Shown here in pieces: positions 50,960 through 59,768 of a stretch of 64,000 bases of DNA. A program made the position numbers and the translations under genes. The notes beneath the pieces are model-generated. The model made no database searches. It worked only from the letters and a program-made list of their open reading frames with translations, and was not told the DNA's origin. This DNA is from JACQFK01 sp964619955 (GTDB lineage: Bacteria; Planctomycetota; MHYJ01; JACPRB01), in the NCBI GenBank assembly GCA_964619955.1, contig CAZUJF010000008.1, forward strand, positions 1-64,000, given 5' to 3'. Position 1 is the first letter of the stretch. Every line of letters starts with the position of its first letter.

Positions 50960-51565
50960 GTGGGAGTTCATCCGGAGGAAGAAGATCTGGTCCGGCGCTG
51001 CATCGGCGGCGATGCGGCGGCCTGGCGGGAGATCCTCAAGCAGTACGGCAATCTGGTGGCCCACGCGGTGCGGCACACCTTCCTCCGCGTCCTCAAGCAG
51101 GCCGAGACCGGGCTCGTCGACGACGCCATCCAGTCCGTCTGGCTCGGGCTCTGCGCCGACGACTACCGCCGCCTTCGCAGCTTCCAGGGGAACTCCGCGC
51201 TCTCCACCTGGCTGACCGTCTGCTCCACGCGCAAGGCCCTCGACTACATCCGGAGCGAGATGCGCAAGGGCTCGCTGCGGCAGGTGCACCTGGACGACGA
51301 AAACCGCGATCTGATCAAGGAACTGCAGGCGCCCGAATCCGAGGAGCAGTACTCGTTCGACGAGGTCTTCCAGCTCCAGGAGGCGATGGAGAAGCTCCCC
51401 GCGGACGACCGCCTGATCCTCAAGCTGTACTACCTGGACGGCCTCTCGTACCGCTCGATCGCCGAGACGGTGGGGGTGGCGGCGAACACGGTGTCGAGCT
51501 ACCTCATGCGCGCCCGGGATCGATTGAAAAAGTGCATCAAGGAGGGGATGGGCGGCGTCTCATGA
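50960..51565 (+). CDS. ECF-like RNA polymerase sigma factor
   Basis: A 201-residue sigma factor. Region 2 shows DAAAWREILKQYGNLVAHAV and ALSTWLTVCSTRKALDYIRSE; region 4 shows LPADDRLILKLYYLDGLSYRSIAETVGVAANTVSSYLMRARDRL. It overlaps the anti-sigma gene by ATGA. The GTG start is supported by the -10 position rather than a ribosome-binding site. Confidence 0.9.
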   Translation: MGVHPEEEDLVRRCIGGDAAAWREILKQYGNLVAHAVRHTFLRVLKQAETGLVDDAIQSVWLGLCADDYRRLRSFQGNSALSTWLTVCSTRKALDYIRSEMRKGSLRQVHLDDENRDLIKELQAPESEEQYSFDEVFQLQEAMEKLPADDRLILKLYYLDGLSYRSIAETVGVAANTVSSYLMRARDRLKKCIKEGMGGVS

Positions 51566-53133
51566 ACGGCATGGATAAAGTCTGTCCCGACGAAAGTCTC
51601 CTGGCGGCCTGGATCGAGCAGAAGCTCGATGCGGACGCGCGCGCCCGCCTGACCGGGCATCTCGCGGATTGCGACGAGTGCCGCCGCAGCCTGGCCCTGG
51701 CGGCCTCCCAGGCGCCCTGCGAGAGCGCCGGCGGGAACGTGAACGAGGTCCTCCTGGCCCGCCTGCTGGGGAAGGGGCGCTTCCGCTGGCTCTGGACGTC
51801 CGCGGCGGCCGCCGGACTTCTCGTCGCCGCCGGATTGCTGCTGCAACGGAGGGAAGCGCCGGCTCCGTCCCTGCCCGCCGACGTCAAAGTGGCCGTGCAG
51901 CCGCCGCCCCGGCCGCCGGTGACGCCTCCTATGGTCGTGGAGCCGAAAAAGGACCCGATCCCCGCCGCCGAGCGCCCCGCGGCCGTGGTCGAGGATCCCG
52001 CGCCTCCGCCCAAGCCCGCGCCGCCGCTGCCGGCGGTTCCTGCGCCGGTGGCGGACCTGCCGAAGCCGACGCCGCTCGTTCCGGAGCCCCCGAAGGAGCC
52101 GGTCCGCGTCCCGGCCCCCGCCACCACCACGGACTACGCGAAGATTTTCGGTTCCGTCTTCCTGGGGGACCCCACGGGCGACCTCTGGCTCAGCCGCGAG
52201 CGGGGCGAGTCCGCGAAGGCGGCGCCCGTGGAGCGGGTCGGCTGGCAGGACGTGCTCAGCGCCCGCGGCGCGGCGGGCTGCACGCTCGAGGCGCGCGCCT
52301 CCCTGGTGCTCGAGAAGGGCGCCGAAACGGGCGTGATGCTGTTCAAGCCCGACGGCGCCTACCGGCTGCTCCTCACGAGGGGGCAGGTCCTGATCGACAC
52401 CGAGGGGGCGGTCCAGAAGTGGCAGATCGTCTCCGAATCGCAGCAGATCGAGTTCCGCGAGCTCAACGGACGGGTGTCGCTGGAGGCCCGGAGCGACGGC
52501 CTGGCCGCGCTGCTCCTGGAGGGCCGCGGGGACCTGGTCGTCGCGGGGAGCGCGCGCCGCGCCCAGGTGGGGCGCGAGGTCGTGATGTCCCGCGAAGGCG
52601 CCGTGGCGGAGCTGAAAGCGGACGTGCGCAAGAAACTCGCGCGGCTCCTGGAACTGCGGCCGAAGCTGTCGACGGCGTTCGCGGTGTCCTTCGACGAGCT
52701 CAAGGACGAGGTCCGTCCCTTCCCGTACAACCTGGTGTCGGGCCGCCTGATGGCGGGGCCCTCGGGGGGCTACTACCTGATGGCGGACAGCGTGAGCCAT
52801 CCCGGGCGGCCGGCGGAGATCCCCGCGCTCGTGGCCTCGATCAAGCCGGATCGCGCGTTCCCCGCGAGCTCCGGCATGGTGCTGCGCTTCCGCTGCCGCA
52901 CGAATCTCTCGAAAGTCACGCTGCAGCTCGGCAAGTACGCCCACGACTGCGTCCCCAAGGCGCGCCCCGGCCAGTGGGGCGAGCTGGAGGTCCCGCTCCG
53001 GGACTTCACGTTCGAGGGGACGCCCCTGATCCCCTCCGATCTCATCGAGGAGATCCGCTTTTCCGGCGCGGGGGCCGCGCGCAGTGGCCAATTGGACCTG
53101 GACGGGGTACAATTCCTCAGGCGCACCCGGTAA
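51562..53133 (+). CDS. Zinc-finger anti-sigma factor fused to a FecR-like periplasmic domain
   Basis: A 523-residue single-pass protein. Residues 1-48 carry the zf-HC2 motif (His33, Cys37, Cys40 in GHLADCDECRRSL) that binds sigma factors. A membrane helix lies at about 76-95, then a long Pro-rich linker (about 97-190) and a FecR-like region (about 195-360: GWQDVLSARGAAGCTLEARASLVLEKGAE). The last 140 residues look like a carbohydrate-binding beta sandwich. It should hold the preceding sigma factor until a periplasmic signal arrives. Confidence 0.82.
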   Translation: MNGMDKVCPDESLLAAWIEQKLDADARARLTGHLADCDECRRSLALAASQAPCESAGGNVNEVLLARLLGKGRFRWLWTSAAAAGLLVAAGLLLQRREAPAPSLPADVKVAVQPPPRPPVTPPMVVEPKKDPIPAAERPAAVVEDPAPPPKPAPPLPAVPAPVADLPKPTPLVPEPPKEPVRVPAPATTTDYAKIFGSVFLGDPTGDLWLSRERGESAKAAPVERVGWQDVLSARGAAGCTLEARASLVLEKGAETGVMLFKPDGAYRLLLTRGQVLIDTEGAVQKWQIVSESQQIEFRELNGRVSLEARSDGLAALLLEGRGDLVVAGSARRAQVGREVVMSREGAVAELKADVRKKLARLLELRPKLSTAFAVSFDELKDEVRPFPYNLVSGRLMAGPSGGYYLMADSVSHPGRPAEIPALVASIKPDRAFPASSGMVLRFRCRTNLSKVTLQLGKYAHDCVPKARPGQWGELEVPLRDFTFEGTPLIPSDLIEEIRFSGAGAARSGQLDLDGVQFLRRTR

Positions 53134-53151
53134 GTGACTGCGGAGGCCCGA

Positions 53152-53907
53152 GTGATTCAGGGGGCTGGGGCTCTGGCGTTGTGGGCGTTGTGCTCGGCGG
53201 CGGCGTCGGAAGACGCGGTCGTCGAGTCGGCAGTCCGCAAGTTCCGGGAGGACTTCTACCGCCTCGGCGCGAAGGAGGACGACCGCCTGTCCGCCCTCCA
53301 CGCCCTCTCCGCCCACCGCCACGAAAAAACCGTCGCCTGCCTCTCCCCCGTGCTCACGCGCTCCGTCCTGCCCGCGCGCATCCTGGCGGCGCGTCTCCTG
53401 GGGCAGTTCGGGAAGGTGCCCGCCGCGGCGCGGGAGCTGCGCCTCGCCCTGCGCTCGGCGGCGAACCAGACCCGGAAGACGGCCGCGGTGCGTATCGAGA
53501 TCCTGCGTTCGCTCGGGGCGCTCAAGGCGGTCGAGGCGTCTCCCGAGATCGACGGTCTGATCGAGGATCGCGAGGCCTGGGTCGCCAAGGCCGCGATCGA
53601 CGCCGCCGGACGTCTGCGGCAGAAGGGGTCGGTCGAGGCGCTGCTGAAGGCGCTGCGCCGCCTCGAGGGGCCGTCGGCGAACGCCGAGCTGGGGCTGGAC
53701 CCGATCGGCACGGAACTCGGCGAGCTCAGCGCCGAGCGCATGCTGGAGGGGGCCGCCCGCACCGAACGCAAGATGACGGAGCGGGACTTCCTCCGCGAGC
53801 CGCTGCTCGGCGCGCTGCGCGAGATCACCCGCCAGAACCACGCTTCCGCGAAGAGCTGGGAGCAGTGGTGGTCGAAGTCGAAAAACACCTTCAGCGTCCC
53901 CGAATAG
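53152..53907 (+). CDS. Exported HEAT-repeat protein
   Basis: A 251-residue protein with a signal-like start (MIQGAGALALWALCSAAAS) and HEAT/PBS-type helical repeats (VLPARILAARLLGQFGKVPAAARELRLALRS, RIEILRSLGALKAVEASPEIDGLIEDREAWVAKAAIDAAGRL). GGAGG lies five bases before the GTG at 53152, better than the upstream GTG at 53134. It follows the anti-sigma gene by 18 bases and is probably in the same operon. Scaffold role inferred; no enzyme motif is seen. Confidence 0.7.
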   Translation: MIQGAGALALWALCSAAASEDAVVESAVRKFREDFYRLGAKEDDRLSALHALSAHRHEKTVACLSPVLTRSVLPARILAARLLGQFGKVPAAARELRLALRSAANQTRKTAAVRIEILRSLGALKAVEASPEIDGLIEDREAWVAKAAIDAAGRLRQKGSVEALLKALRRLEGPSANAELGLDPIGTELGELSAERMLEGAARTERKMTERDFLREPLLGALREITRQNHASAKSWEQWWSKSKNTFSVPE

Positions 53908-53957
53908 GCAGCACTTCCCGCCCCCTCCGCGCCGTCGCATGAGCGGAGGGCGAGCGA

Positions 53958-54683
53958 ATGTCCAAACTGCTTCCGGCCGCCGGCCTGGTCTTCCTCCTCT
54001 GCGGGTGCCGCGACGACACGGAGCGGGTGGCGTTCGACGCGGAGGCGCTCGTGACCGCGGCGCGAAAGGAGGCCGCCGCGAACCGCTGGCCGCAGGCCGT
54101 GCGGAGCTACGAACGGGCGCTGGAGGCGGTGAGGGGCCGCAAGGCGCTGAGTTCCCGCGAGCGGGATTGGAAGGCGGAGCTGGCGGACCTGCGCCGGCGC
54201 ATCACGGACCGCGCGGAGCTCGATCGCCGCTACGAGGCTTTCCGGAAGGGGGGCGCGCTGCTGGACGGCCAGCGCCTGCTGGAGGCATCGGCGGGCTGGC
54301 CGGTGGTCTGGCGGGAGGACTTGAAGGCGCTCGTCGAGCAGCGGAAGGCGGAGGCGGGGGCGCGGATGCCCTCCTTCGAGGAGCAGCGGCGGGCTTTGAG
54401 CGCCACGCTCGAGAAGCGCTGGCCGGAACTGCGCGCCGCGTGGGAGCTTTATGCGGCCGACGTCCGCGTCCCGGAGGACGACCGCCGCAAGGCCCGGGAG
54501 GAATTGCCGAGGGTGCAGGCCCGGGCGAAGGAGGATCTCCGGTCGCTGATCCTCCGGGCGGACCGGGAAGCGCCCGCGGAACGGCGCCGTCTCCTGGAGG
54601 CGGAGCGGCCGCGCTTCAAGGGGATGGTCTGCGCGCCCGATCTTGAGGCGGCGCTGCTCAGGGGATCTGTTTCCGGGCCATGA
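53958..54683 (+). CDS. Lipoprotein of unknown function, helical
   Basis: A 241-residue lipoprotein (lipobox LCGC, Cys17). The rest is mostly charged helix with TPR-like spacing (ANRWPQAVRSYERALEAVRGRKAL) and no named domain. It follows the HEAT gene by 50 bases. Its end overlaps the convergent zinc-finger gene by 26 bases. Confidence 0.65.
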   Translation: MSKLLPAAGLVFLLCGCRDDTERVAFDAEALVTAARKEAAANRWPQAVRSYERALEAVRGRKALSSRERDWKAELADLRRRITDRAELDRRYEAFRKGGALLDGQRLLEASAGWPVVWREDLKALVEQRKAEAGARMPSFEEQRRALSATLEKRWPELRAAWELYAADVRVPEDDRRKAREELPRVQARAKEDLRSLILRADREAPAERRRLLEAERPRFKGMVCAPDLEAALLRGSVSGP

Positions 54684-56382
54684 CGAGGGCCTGCAGCGCG
54701 GTGCGGATCTTCTGCTGCAGGTCTTTCGGCACGGCCTGCCCCGCCTCGTCCATGCGCTCCTGGGCCGTGGCGTAACAGGCCTGGGCGTCCCGCAGATCCT
54801 TGACGGCCTTGAGACCCTCCTCGATCCAGACGGCGTTGTCCGGGGAGGCCTTGGACTTCTCCAGATGGCCGCGTCCCGTCTCGAAGAGGCCGTCGCCCTT
54901 GGCGATCAGCTCGCCGACGGTCTTGGGGAGCACGAGGGGGGCGCCGGGCAGCGGGACCAGCGGGGCGGGGACGGGCGGCGTCGCCGGCGCGGGCGGGGCG
55001 GCGCTTTCGGCCTCGGGGAGCGGCGGCAGGGCGGGCAGGGGCTCGGGCGGGGCCTTCGCGAGCTCGGCGAGCTGGCGGGTGATCCGGTCGATGAGGGCGT
55101 AGCGTTCGTAGGCCGGAGTGCCCTCGTTGAACTCGCGGCGTCCGGCGCCCCAGCACTCCTCGCATTCGCCGCCGGAGCCCTTGCATTTCGGGCAGCTGAC
55201 GTCGACGACCCCGGCCTCCCCGTTGAACTTCGCGCCCGCATCGGCGCCCTTGCGGGCGTCGTCGAGGCGCCGCGCGAGATCCGCCGCGCGCCGGGTCCGT
55301 CCCGCGCGCGCGTTCAGCCAGTCCTTCAGCAGGGCGCCCGTGCGCACGAGGGCCTCGGCCAGCGCGGGGGCCTGCGGGATGACGCGGGCCATCCAGACGG
55401 AGTCGCCGAAGCCCCGGCAGGTGCCGCAGGCGACGGAACTCGTCCCCTCGCACGTGAGGCAGGGCAGGAGGGTCTGGCCTTTCGTCGCGCAGAGCGAGCA
55501 GGGGTCGGTCTTGCGTCCCGCGCAGCGGTCGCAGGGGACCCGGCCGCCGGTGCAGGTCTCGTAGTCGGAGAAGAAGCGCCGCGCGAGGGCGGGGCTCACG
55601 GGGGTGAGCGGCCCTTTCGGGGTGTTGACCTTGATCTTCGCCCTGCCGCTGAAGGCGAAGAGCTTCATCTCCGTCCAGAACTTGGCGCAGGTCTGGGTGG
55701 TGGACCCGGACTTCTTGTCGCCGGTCTTGGCCACGAGCGACTCGGTCTGGAGCCCGAACGAGCCGCCGCTGCAGCGGTTCATCTGGTAGGTGAGCGTCTG
55801 GGCGTTCAGCGTGCCGCGGGCGGTCTTCCCCTGGTCGTTCTTGAAGGAGATCTTGGTGTCCCGGTCGATGTTGAAGACGAGCGTCCCCTTGTAGCCGTGA
55901 TGGTCGAGGGTGCCGGCGCCGTCGCAGAGGATGCAGGGGACGCTGCCCTTCGCCCCGCAGGGGGGGCAGGGCTGCAGCGAGCGCCCCGCCTGGCAGGCGC
56001 TGCAGGCGGTGGCGCCGAGGCTCTTGCAGGGCGGGCATTCCGCGACGGTCTTGTGCGGGGCCTTCAGGAGGAGGATCCAGCGGAGGAGTTCGCGGGAAAA
56101 ATCCTTCGCGTAGAGGTCGCCGAGCTGGGCGGCGCGGCTGAAGTGGCGGTCGACGAGAGCGGCCTGGCCCGCTTCATACGCCTTGAGGCCCGCGGCGAGG
56201 TCCTCCCCGATCTGTTTCGCGAGCGCGGCGCGGGCGAAGGGGGCGGGCGTGCCGGCGTTGTCCGCGAGGAGCCGGAACGCGGCGACGGGGTCCTGCGCCC
56301 GCGCGGTTTCGAAGCGGCTCTTGAGGTCCGCCTGGGGGGCGGAGCCCAGGAGCAGGAGGGCGGCCAGCGTCGTGCGCAGCAT
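54658..56382 (-). CDS. Exported Cys-rich DnaJ zinc-finger-like protein
   Basis: A 574-residue protein with a signal peptide (TTLAALLLLGSAPQA). It carries ten CxxC pairs in three groups: residues 116-153 (CPPCKS, CSACQAG, CPPCGAKG, CILCDGAG), 284-322 and 397-410, many in the CxxCxGxG form of the DnaJ central domain. A beta region separates the first two groups, and a Pro-rich stretch and coiled coil close the protein. It has no J domain. A TATGAT box lies 9 bases before the ATG. Function unknown; a periplasmic zinc-bound or disulfide-linked scaffold is possible. Confidence 0.7.
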   Translation of the reverse strand: MLRTTLAALLLLGSAPQADLKSRFETARAQDPVAAFRLLADNAGTPAPFARAALAKQIGEDLAAGLKAYEAGQAALVDRHFSRAAQLGDLYAKDFSRELLRWILLLKAPHKTVAECPPCKSLGATACSACQAGRSLQPCPPCGAKGSVPCILCDGAGTLDHHGYKGTLVFNIDRDTKISFKNDQGKTARGTLNAQTLTYQMNRCSGGSFGLQTESLVAKTGDKKSGSTTQTCAKFWTEMKLFAFSGRAKIKVNTPKGPLTPVSPALARRFFSDYETCTGGRVPCDRCAGRKTDPCSLCATKGQTLLPCLTCEGTSSVACGTCRGFGDSVWMARVIPQAPALAEALVRTGALLKDWLNARAGRTRRAADLARRLDDARKGADAGAKFNGEAGVVDVSCPKCKGSGGECEECWGAGRREFNEGTPAYERYALIDRITRQLAELAKAPPEPLPALPPLPEAESAAPPAPATPPVPAPLVPLPGAPLVLPKTVGELIAKGDGLFETGRGHLEKSKASPDNAVWIEEGLKAVKDLRDAQACYATAQERMDEAGQAVPKDLQQKIRTALQALVMARKQIP

Positions 56383-56391
56383 CAGGGTCTC

Positions 56392-56397
56392 ATCATA
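56392..56397 (-). promoter_or_regulatory. -10 box of the Cys-rich protein gene (likely leaderless)
   Basis: TATGAT on the minus strand ends 9 bases before the ATG at 56382. No Shine-Dalgarno is present. Confidence 0.45.
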
Positions 56398-56444
56398 CAG
56401 GACGCCGTCCGGGCCCCGATCGCCTCAGGGTCCTTTAAAATACA

Positions 56445-56477
56445 CAGGGCGCCCTAAGGATTAGAGAGGGCGCCCTG
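56445..56477 (-). terminator. Terminator of the guaA operon
   Basis: CAGGGCGCCCT (56445-56455) pairs with AGGGCGCCCTG (56467-56477); on the minus strand TGTATTTTAAAGG follows. The remaining intergenic bases up to 56613 show nothing else clear. Confidence 0.7.
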
Positions 56478-56613
56478 AATTGGGGGAAGAAAGATTTACG
56501 AAAGGGTTCGGTTCCCCTGAATCGATCTCTCCATCGTACAAACGCGGCCGGGAGGAGCGGAGGCCCCACCCATGAAAGATTCTACACCGGGAGAGGAGGC
56601 GGGGGCAAAGAAA

Positions 56614-57363
56614 TCAGCGAGGGGTGAACGTCGTGTGGCAGGAGGGGCACTGCGCGCGGCCGCTTTCGTCGACGGCGGCCTGGAAGGCGTGGTCGCAGAT
56701 GACGCAGCTCAGCTTGATCCGGAGGGCCGTGGGGCCCTTGGCGGGGGCGGGCCCCGGGGGCGGCGTGCCGGCGCGGACGGCGCGGATCACCTGGGTGGCG
56801 AACTCGGCGTCCGTGCGGGTGGACTCGCTGGGCTTGCCCTCGTTGAGCGGGCCCTTGCACTTCGGGCAGTCGATGCGCTTGCCCTCGGAGAGCGTGAGGA
56901 CGGTGAACGAGAGCCGGCAGGCGGGGCAGGACATGATCCTCTTGAGCTGCTTGCCCAGGAGGTCCTTGACCTGCACGGCGGTCAGGAAGCCCTTCTCGAC
57001 GAGGATCTCGCCCAGGGAGCGGCCCTCGCCGCCCTCCGCCTGGAGGCGGAGGCAGGTGTTGACCTCGTCGGGGGTCACGAGCCCCTGCTTGATCGCGAGT
57101 TTTCCGAAGAGGACGGAATCCTTGCGCTTCTTGAGAAGGGGGTCGATGAGGTCCATGTTCTGGCGCTGGATCTCGAGCACGCGGGCCTGTTGTGCGGCGC
57201 TGATGTGGCCGCGGTCGACGAGGATTTCGCCGATCTTGGGGGCCGGCTGGTGGGGCGACTGGAGCTGAAGCTGGAGGCGGATGCCCTCATCCACGTGGGC
57301 TTGTTTGCAGAAGCCCTCGCGGACGGCGATCTTTCCGAAGAGAAGCTCACCGCTGGCCGGCAC
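56614..57363 (-). CDS. MshEN-like repeat protein with two zinc ribbons
   Basis: A 249-residue soluble protein. Four related units of 22-25 residues open it (LFGKIAVREGFCKQAHVDEG, IGEILVDRGHISAAQQARV, LFGKLAIKQGLVTPDEVNT, LGEILVEKGFLTAVQVKDL), like the halves of the MshEN domain that binds c-di-GMP in type II/IV ATPases. Two zinc ribbons follow: Cys146/149 with 166/169, and Cys220/223 with 239/242. It starts four bases after guaA. No function is known; a link to c-di-GMP or to the HDOD protein is speculation. Confidence 0.72.
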   Translation of the reverse strand: MPASGELLFGKIAVREGFCKQAHVDEGIRLQLQLQSPHQPAPKIGEILVDRGHISAAQQARVLEIQRQNMDLIDPLLKKRKDSVLFGKLAIKQGLVTPDEVNTCLRLQAEGGEGRSLGEILVEKGFLTAVQVKDLLGKQLKRIMSCPACRLSFTVLTLSEGKRIDCPKCKGPLNEGKPSESTRTDAEFATQVIRAVRAGTPPPGPAPAKGPTALRIKLSCVICDHAFQAAVDESGRAQCPSCHTTFTPR

Positions 57364-57366
57364 GGT

Positions 57367-58926
57367 CTACTCCCACTCGATGGTTGCAGGCGGCTTGGAG
57401 GTGATGTCGTACACGACGCGGTTCACTCCCTTGACCTCGTTGACGATCCTGGAGCTGATGGAGGCGAGCACGTCGTGGGGCACGCGGGCCCAGTCGGCCG
57501 TCATGCCGTCGAGGCTCTCCACGATGCGGACGGAGACGACCTCCTGGAAGGTCCGCTCGTCGCCCATGACGCCGACGCTTTTGACGGGGAGGAGCACGGC
57601 GAAGTACTGCCAGACGCGCTCGTTGAGCTTCACGCGCTCGATTTCCTGGGAGACGATGTCGTCCGCCTCCCGGAGGATGGCCAGGCGGTCCGCGGTGACC
57701 AGGCCGGGGCAGCGGACGGCGAGGCCGGGGCCCGGGAAGGGCTGCCGGCGCACCAGTTCGTCCGGGAGGCCCAGTTCGCGCCCGATGCGGCGCACCTCGT
57801 CCTTGAAGAGGAAGCGCAGGGGCTCGATGAGCTTGAAGCCGAGCTCCTCGGGAAGGCCGCCCACGTTGTGGTGGGTCTTGATCTTGGCGCTGTGGCCGCC
57901 GGCGGTGGCCGAGCGGGATTCGATGACGTCGGGATACAGCGTGCCCTGGGCGAGGAACTTCACCTGCTTGAGCGGCCGGGCCGCCTGCTTGAAGACGTCG
58001 ATGAACGTGTGGCCGATGATCTTCCGCTTTTCCTCGGGGTCCGAGACGCCCTTGAGCTTCTTGAGGAACTTGTCGGCCGCGTCGATGCAGACCAGGTTGA
58101 CGTGGACGCGCTTCTCGAAGAAGTCGCGGACCTTCTTGGCCTCGCCCTTGCGGAGGAAGCCGTTGTCCACGAACACGCAGGTCAGGCGGCTCGTGATCGC
58201 CTTGTGCACGAGGGCCGCGACCACGCCGCTGTCGACGCCGCCGGAGAGGGCGCAGAGCACGTGCTCCTTGCCCGCGGTGCGGCGGATCTCGGCGATGGCG
58301 TTGTCGACGTAGGACTTCATCTCCCAGTCGCCGCGGCAGCCGCAGATGGCGTAGAGGAAGTTCCGGAGGATCTGGGAGCCGTACGGCGTGTGGTGGACCT
58401 CGGGGTGGAACTGCACGCCGTAGAAGGGGCGCTTCTTGTGGCGCACGGCCGCGCCGGAGCAGTTCTTGGTGGCGGCCAGGACGTCGAAGTCCTTGGTGCT
58501 GGCCTCGACCTTGTCGCCGTGGCTCATCCAGACCTGCGTGTCGTTGGGCACGCCGCGGAAGAGCTTGTCGCCGGTTTTCAGGCTGTTCTTGACGGTGAGG
58601 TCGGTGCGGCCGTATTCGCGGTCCTGCGCGGCCGAGACCTTGCAGCCGAGCATCTTGGCGCCCAGCTGCATGCCGTAGCAGATGCCGAGCACGGGGACGC
58701 CCAGCTCGAGGATTTTAGGGTCGCAGACGGGGGCCTTGCGGTGGTACACGCTCGCGGGGCCGCCGGAGAGGATGATGCCCTTGAGGCGGTGTTTCTTGAG
58801 CACCTCGGGGGCCACGTCGGGCGGATGGATCTCGCAATAGACGCTGGCTTCGCGGGTGCGCCGGGCGATCAGCTGGGTGTACTGCGATCCAAAATCGAGA
58901 ATGGCTACGTAGTCGTTGTCGGCCAT
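57367..58926 (-). CDS. guaA: GMP synthase (glutamine-hydrolysing)
   Basis: A 519-residue enzyme that aminates XMP to GMP. The GATase domain has Cys83 in LGICYGMQLG and the His/Glu pair in VQFHPEVHHT; the PP-loop is ALSGGVDSGV near 228; the dimerisation domain ends KPPATIEWE as usual. Co-transcribed with the HAD gene upstream (16-base gap). Confidence 0.97.
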   Translation of the reverse strand: MADNDYVAILDFGSQYTQLIARRTREASVYCEIHPPDVAPEVLKKHRLKGIILSGGPASVYHRKAPVCDPKILELGVPVLGICYGMQLGAKMLGCKVSAAQDREYGRTDLTVKNSLKTGDKLFRGVPNDTQVWMSHGDKVEASTKDFDVLAATKNCSGAAVRHKKRPFYGVQFHPEVHHTPYGSQILRNFLYAICGCRGDWEMKSYVDNAIAEIRRTAGKEHVLCALSGGVDSGVVAALVHKAITSRLTCVFVDNGFLRKGEAKKVRDFFEKRVHVNLVCIDAADKFLKKLKGVSDPEEKRKIIGHTFIDVFKQAARPLKQVKFLAQGTLYPDVIESRSATAGGHSAKIKTHHNVGGLPEELGFKLIEPLRFLFKDEVRRIGRELGLPDELVRRQPFPGPGLAVRCPGLVTADRLAILREADDIVSQEIERVKLNERVWQYFAVLLPVKSVGVMGDERTFQEVVSVRIVESLDGMTADWARVPHDVLASISSRIVNEVKGVNRVVYDITSKPPATIEWE

Positions 58927-58942
58927 GTATAAGGAGCCTCGG

Positions 58943-59659
58943 TTAGGCCCGCACCTTAAAGTCTTTGCGCAGGATGGTCAAGAGTTCTTTGAATCCCCTG
59001 ACCTCGTAGGCCGCCTTGGTCTTCCCGTACTCCCCGCCGTGTTTCCCCCGGCGGATGCGCACGGTGACCATGCCCAGCGCGTTGGCGGGGTCGATGTCGT
59101 GGGTGGGATGGTCGCCGACGTACATCGTCTCCTCGGGCCGCACGCCCACCTCGTCGCAGGCCCGCTGGTACAGCTTCGGGTTGGGCTTGGAGATCCCGAT
59201 CTGGTCCGAGATGAAGAGGGCCGTCGGGGTGAAGCACTCGTAGAGGCCCAGGCGCAGCAGCTTGTCCGCCTGCTTGATCTGGAGCCCCGCGGTGATCACG
59301 CCGCGCACCAGGTCCGTCTTCGCCAGGCGGGCGAGGACGGGGGGCACGTCGGGGTAGGGGCGGAGCTGGTGGACCTTGGCGTCGTGGTAGGCGTGCACGC
59401 CGGCCGCCACGAGGATCGCGGGGTTCACGCCGTCGAAGGAGCGGCGCGGCAGGCGCAGGATCAGCTTGTCGAAGTGGTGCTCGTAGTTCGAGGAAAACTC
59501 GCTGATCACCTCGGAAAGTTCGCGGAGGAGGTGGTCGGCGGGCAGCCGGAGGCCGTGCTTCCGGATGGCCTCCACCGCCTCACGGCGGGCGAGGTCGGCG
59601 AACTCGGTGGTGGAGAAGAGGGTGTCGTCGATGTCGAAAAAAACGGCCTTGAGGCTCAT
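58943..59659 (-). CDS. HAD-superfamily hydrolase (YjjG-like phosphatase)
   Basis: A 238-residue HAD phosphatase. Motif I is FFDIDDTLFS, motif II has Thr in GVITAGLQIKQ, and motifs III/IV are KPNPKLYQ and YVGDHPTHDIDPANALGM. It resembles the TIGR02253 and YjjG-type nucleotidases; a house-cleaning nucleotide phosphatase before guaA would make sense. The start was set at the ATG at 59659 (SLKAVFFDIDDT); TACCAT lies 10 bases upstream. Confidence 0.85.
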   Translation of the reverse strand: MSLKAVFFDIDDTLFSTTEFADLARREAVEAIRKHGLRLPADHLLRELSEVISEFSSNYEHHFDKLILRLPRRSFDGVNPAILVAAGVHAYHDAKVHQLRPYPDVPPVLARLAKTDLVRGVITAGLQIKQADKLLRLGLYECFTPTALFISDQIGISKPNPKLYQRACDEVGVRPEETMYVGDHPTHDIDPANALGMVTVRIRRGKHGGEYGKTKAAYEVRGFKELLTILRKDFKVRA

Positions 59660-59716
59660 GGCGGCAGCGATGGTACCCGAAGGCGGGGGCCGGGACAAGC
59701 GGACGGGGCGGAAATG

Positions 59717-59750
59717 AAAACGGGCCCCGGCGGAGTCCCGCCGGGGCCCG
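59717..59750 (-). terminator. Rho-independent terminator of the secretin gene
   Basis: CGGGCCCCGGCGG (59721-59733) pairs with CCGCCGGGGCCCG (59738-59750) around AGTC; on the minus strand TTTTCATTT follows. Confidence 0.85.
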
Positions 59751-59768
59751 TGGAAGTCGCCCGGAGCC

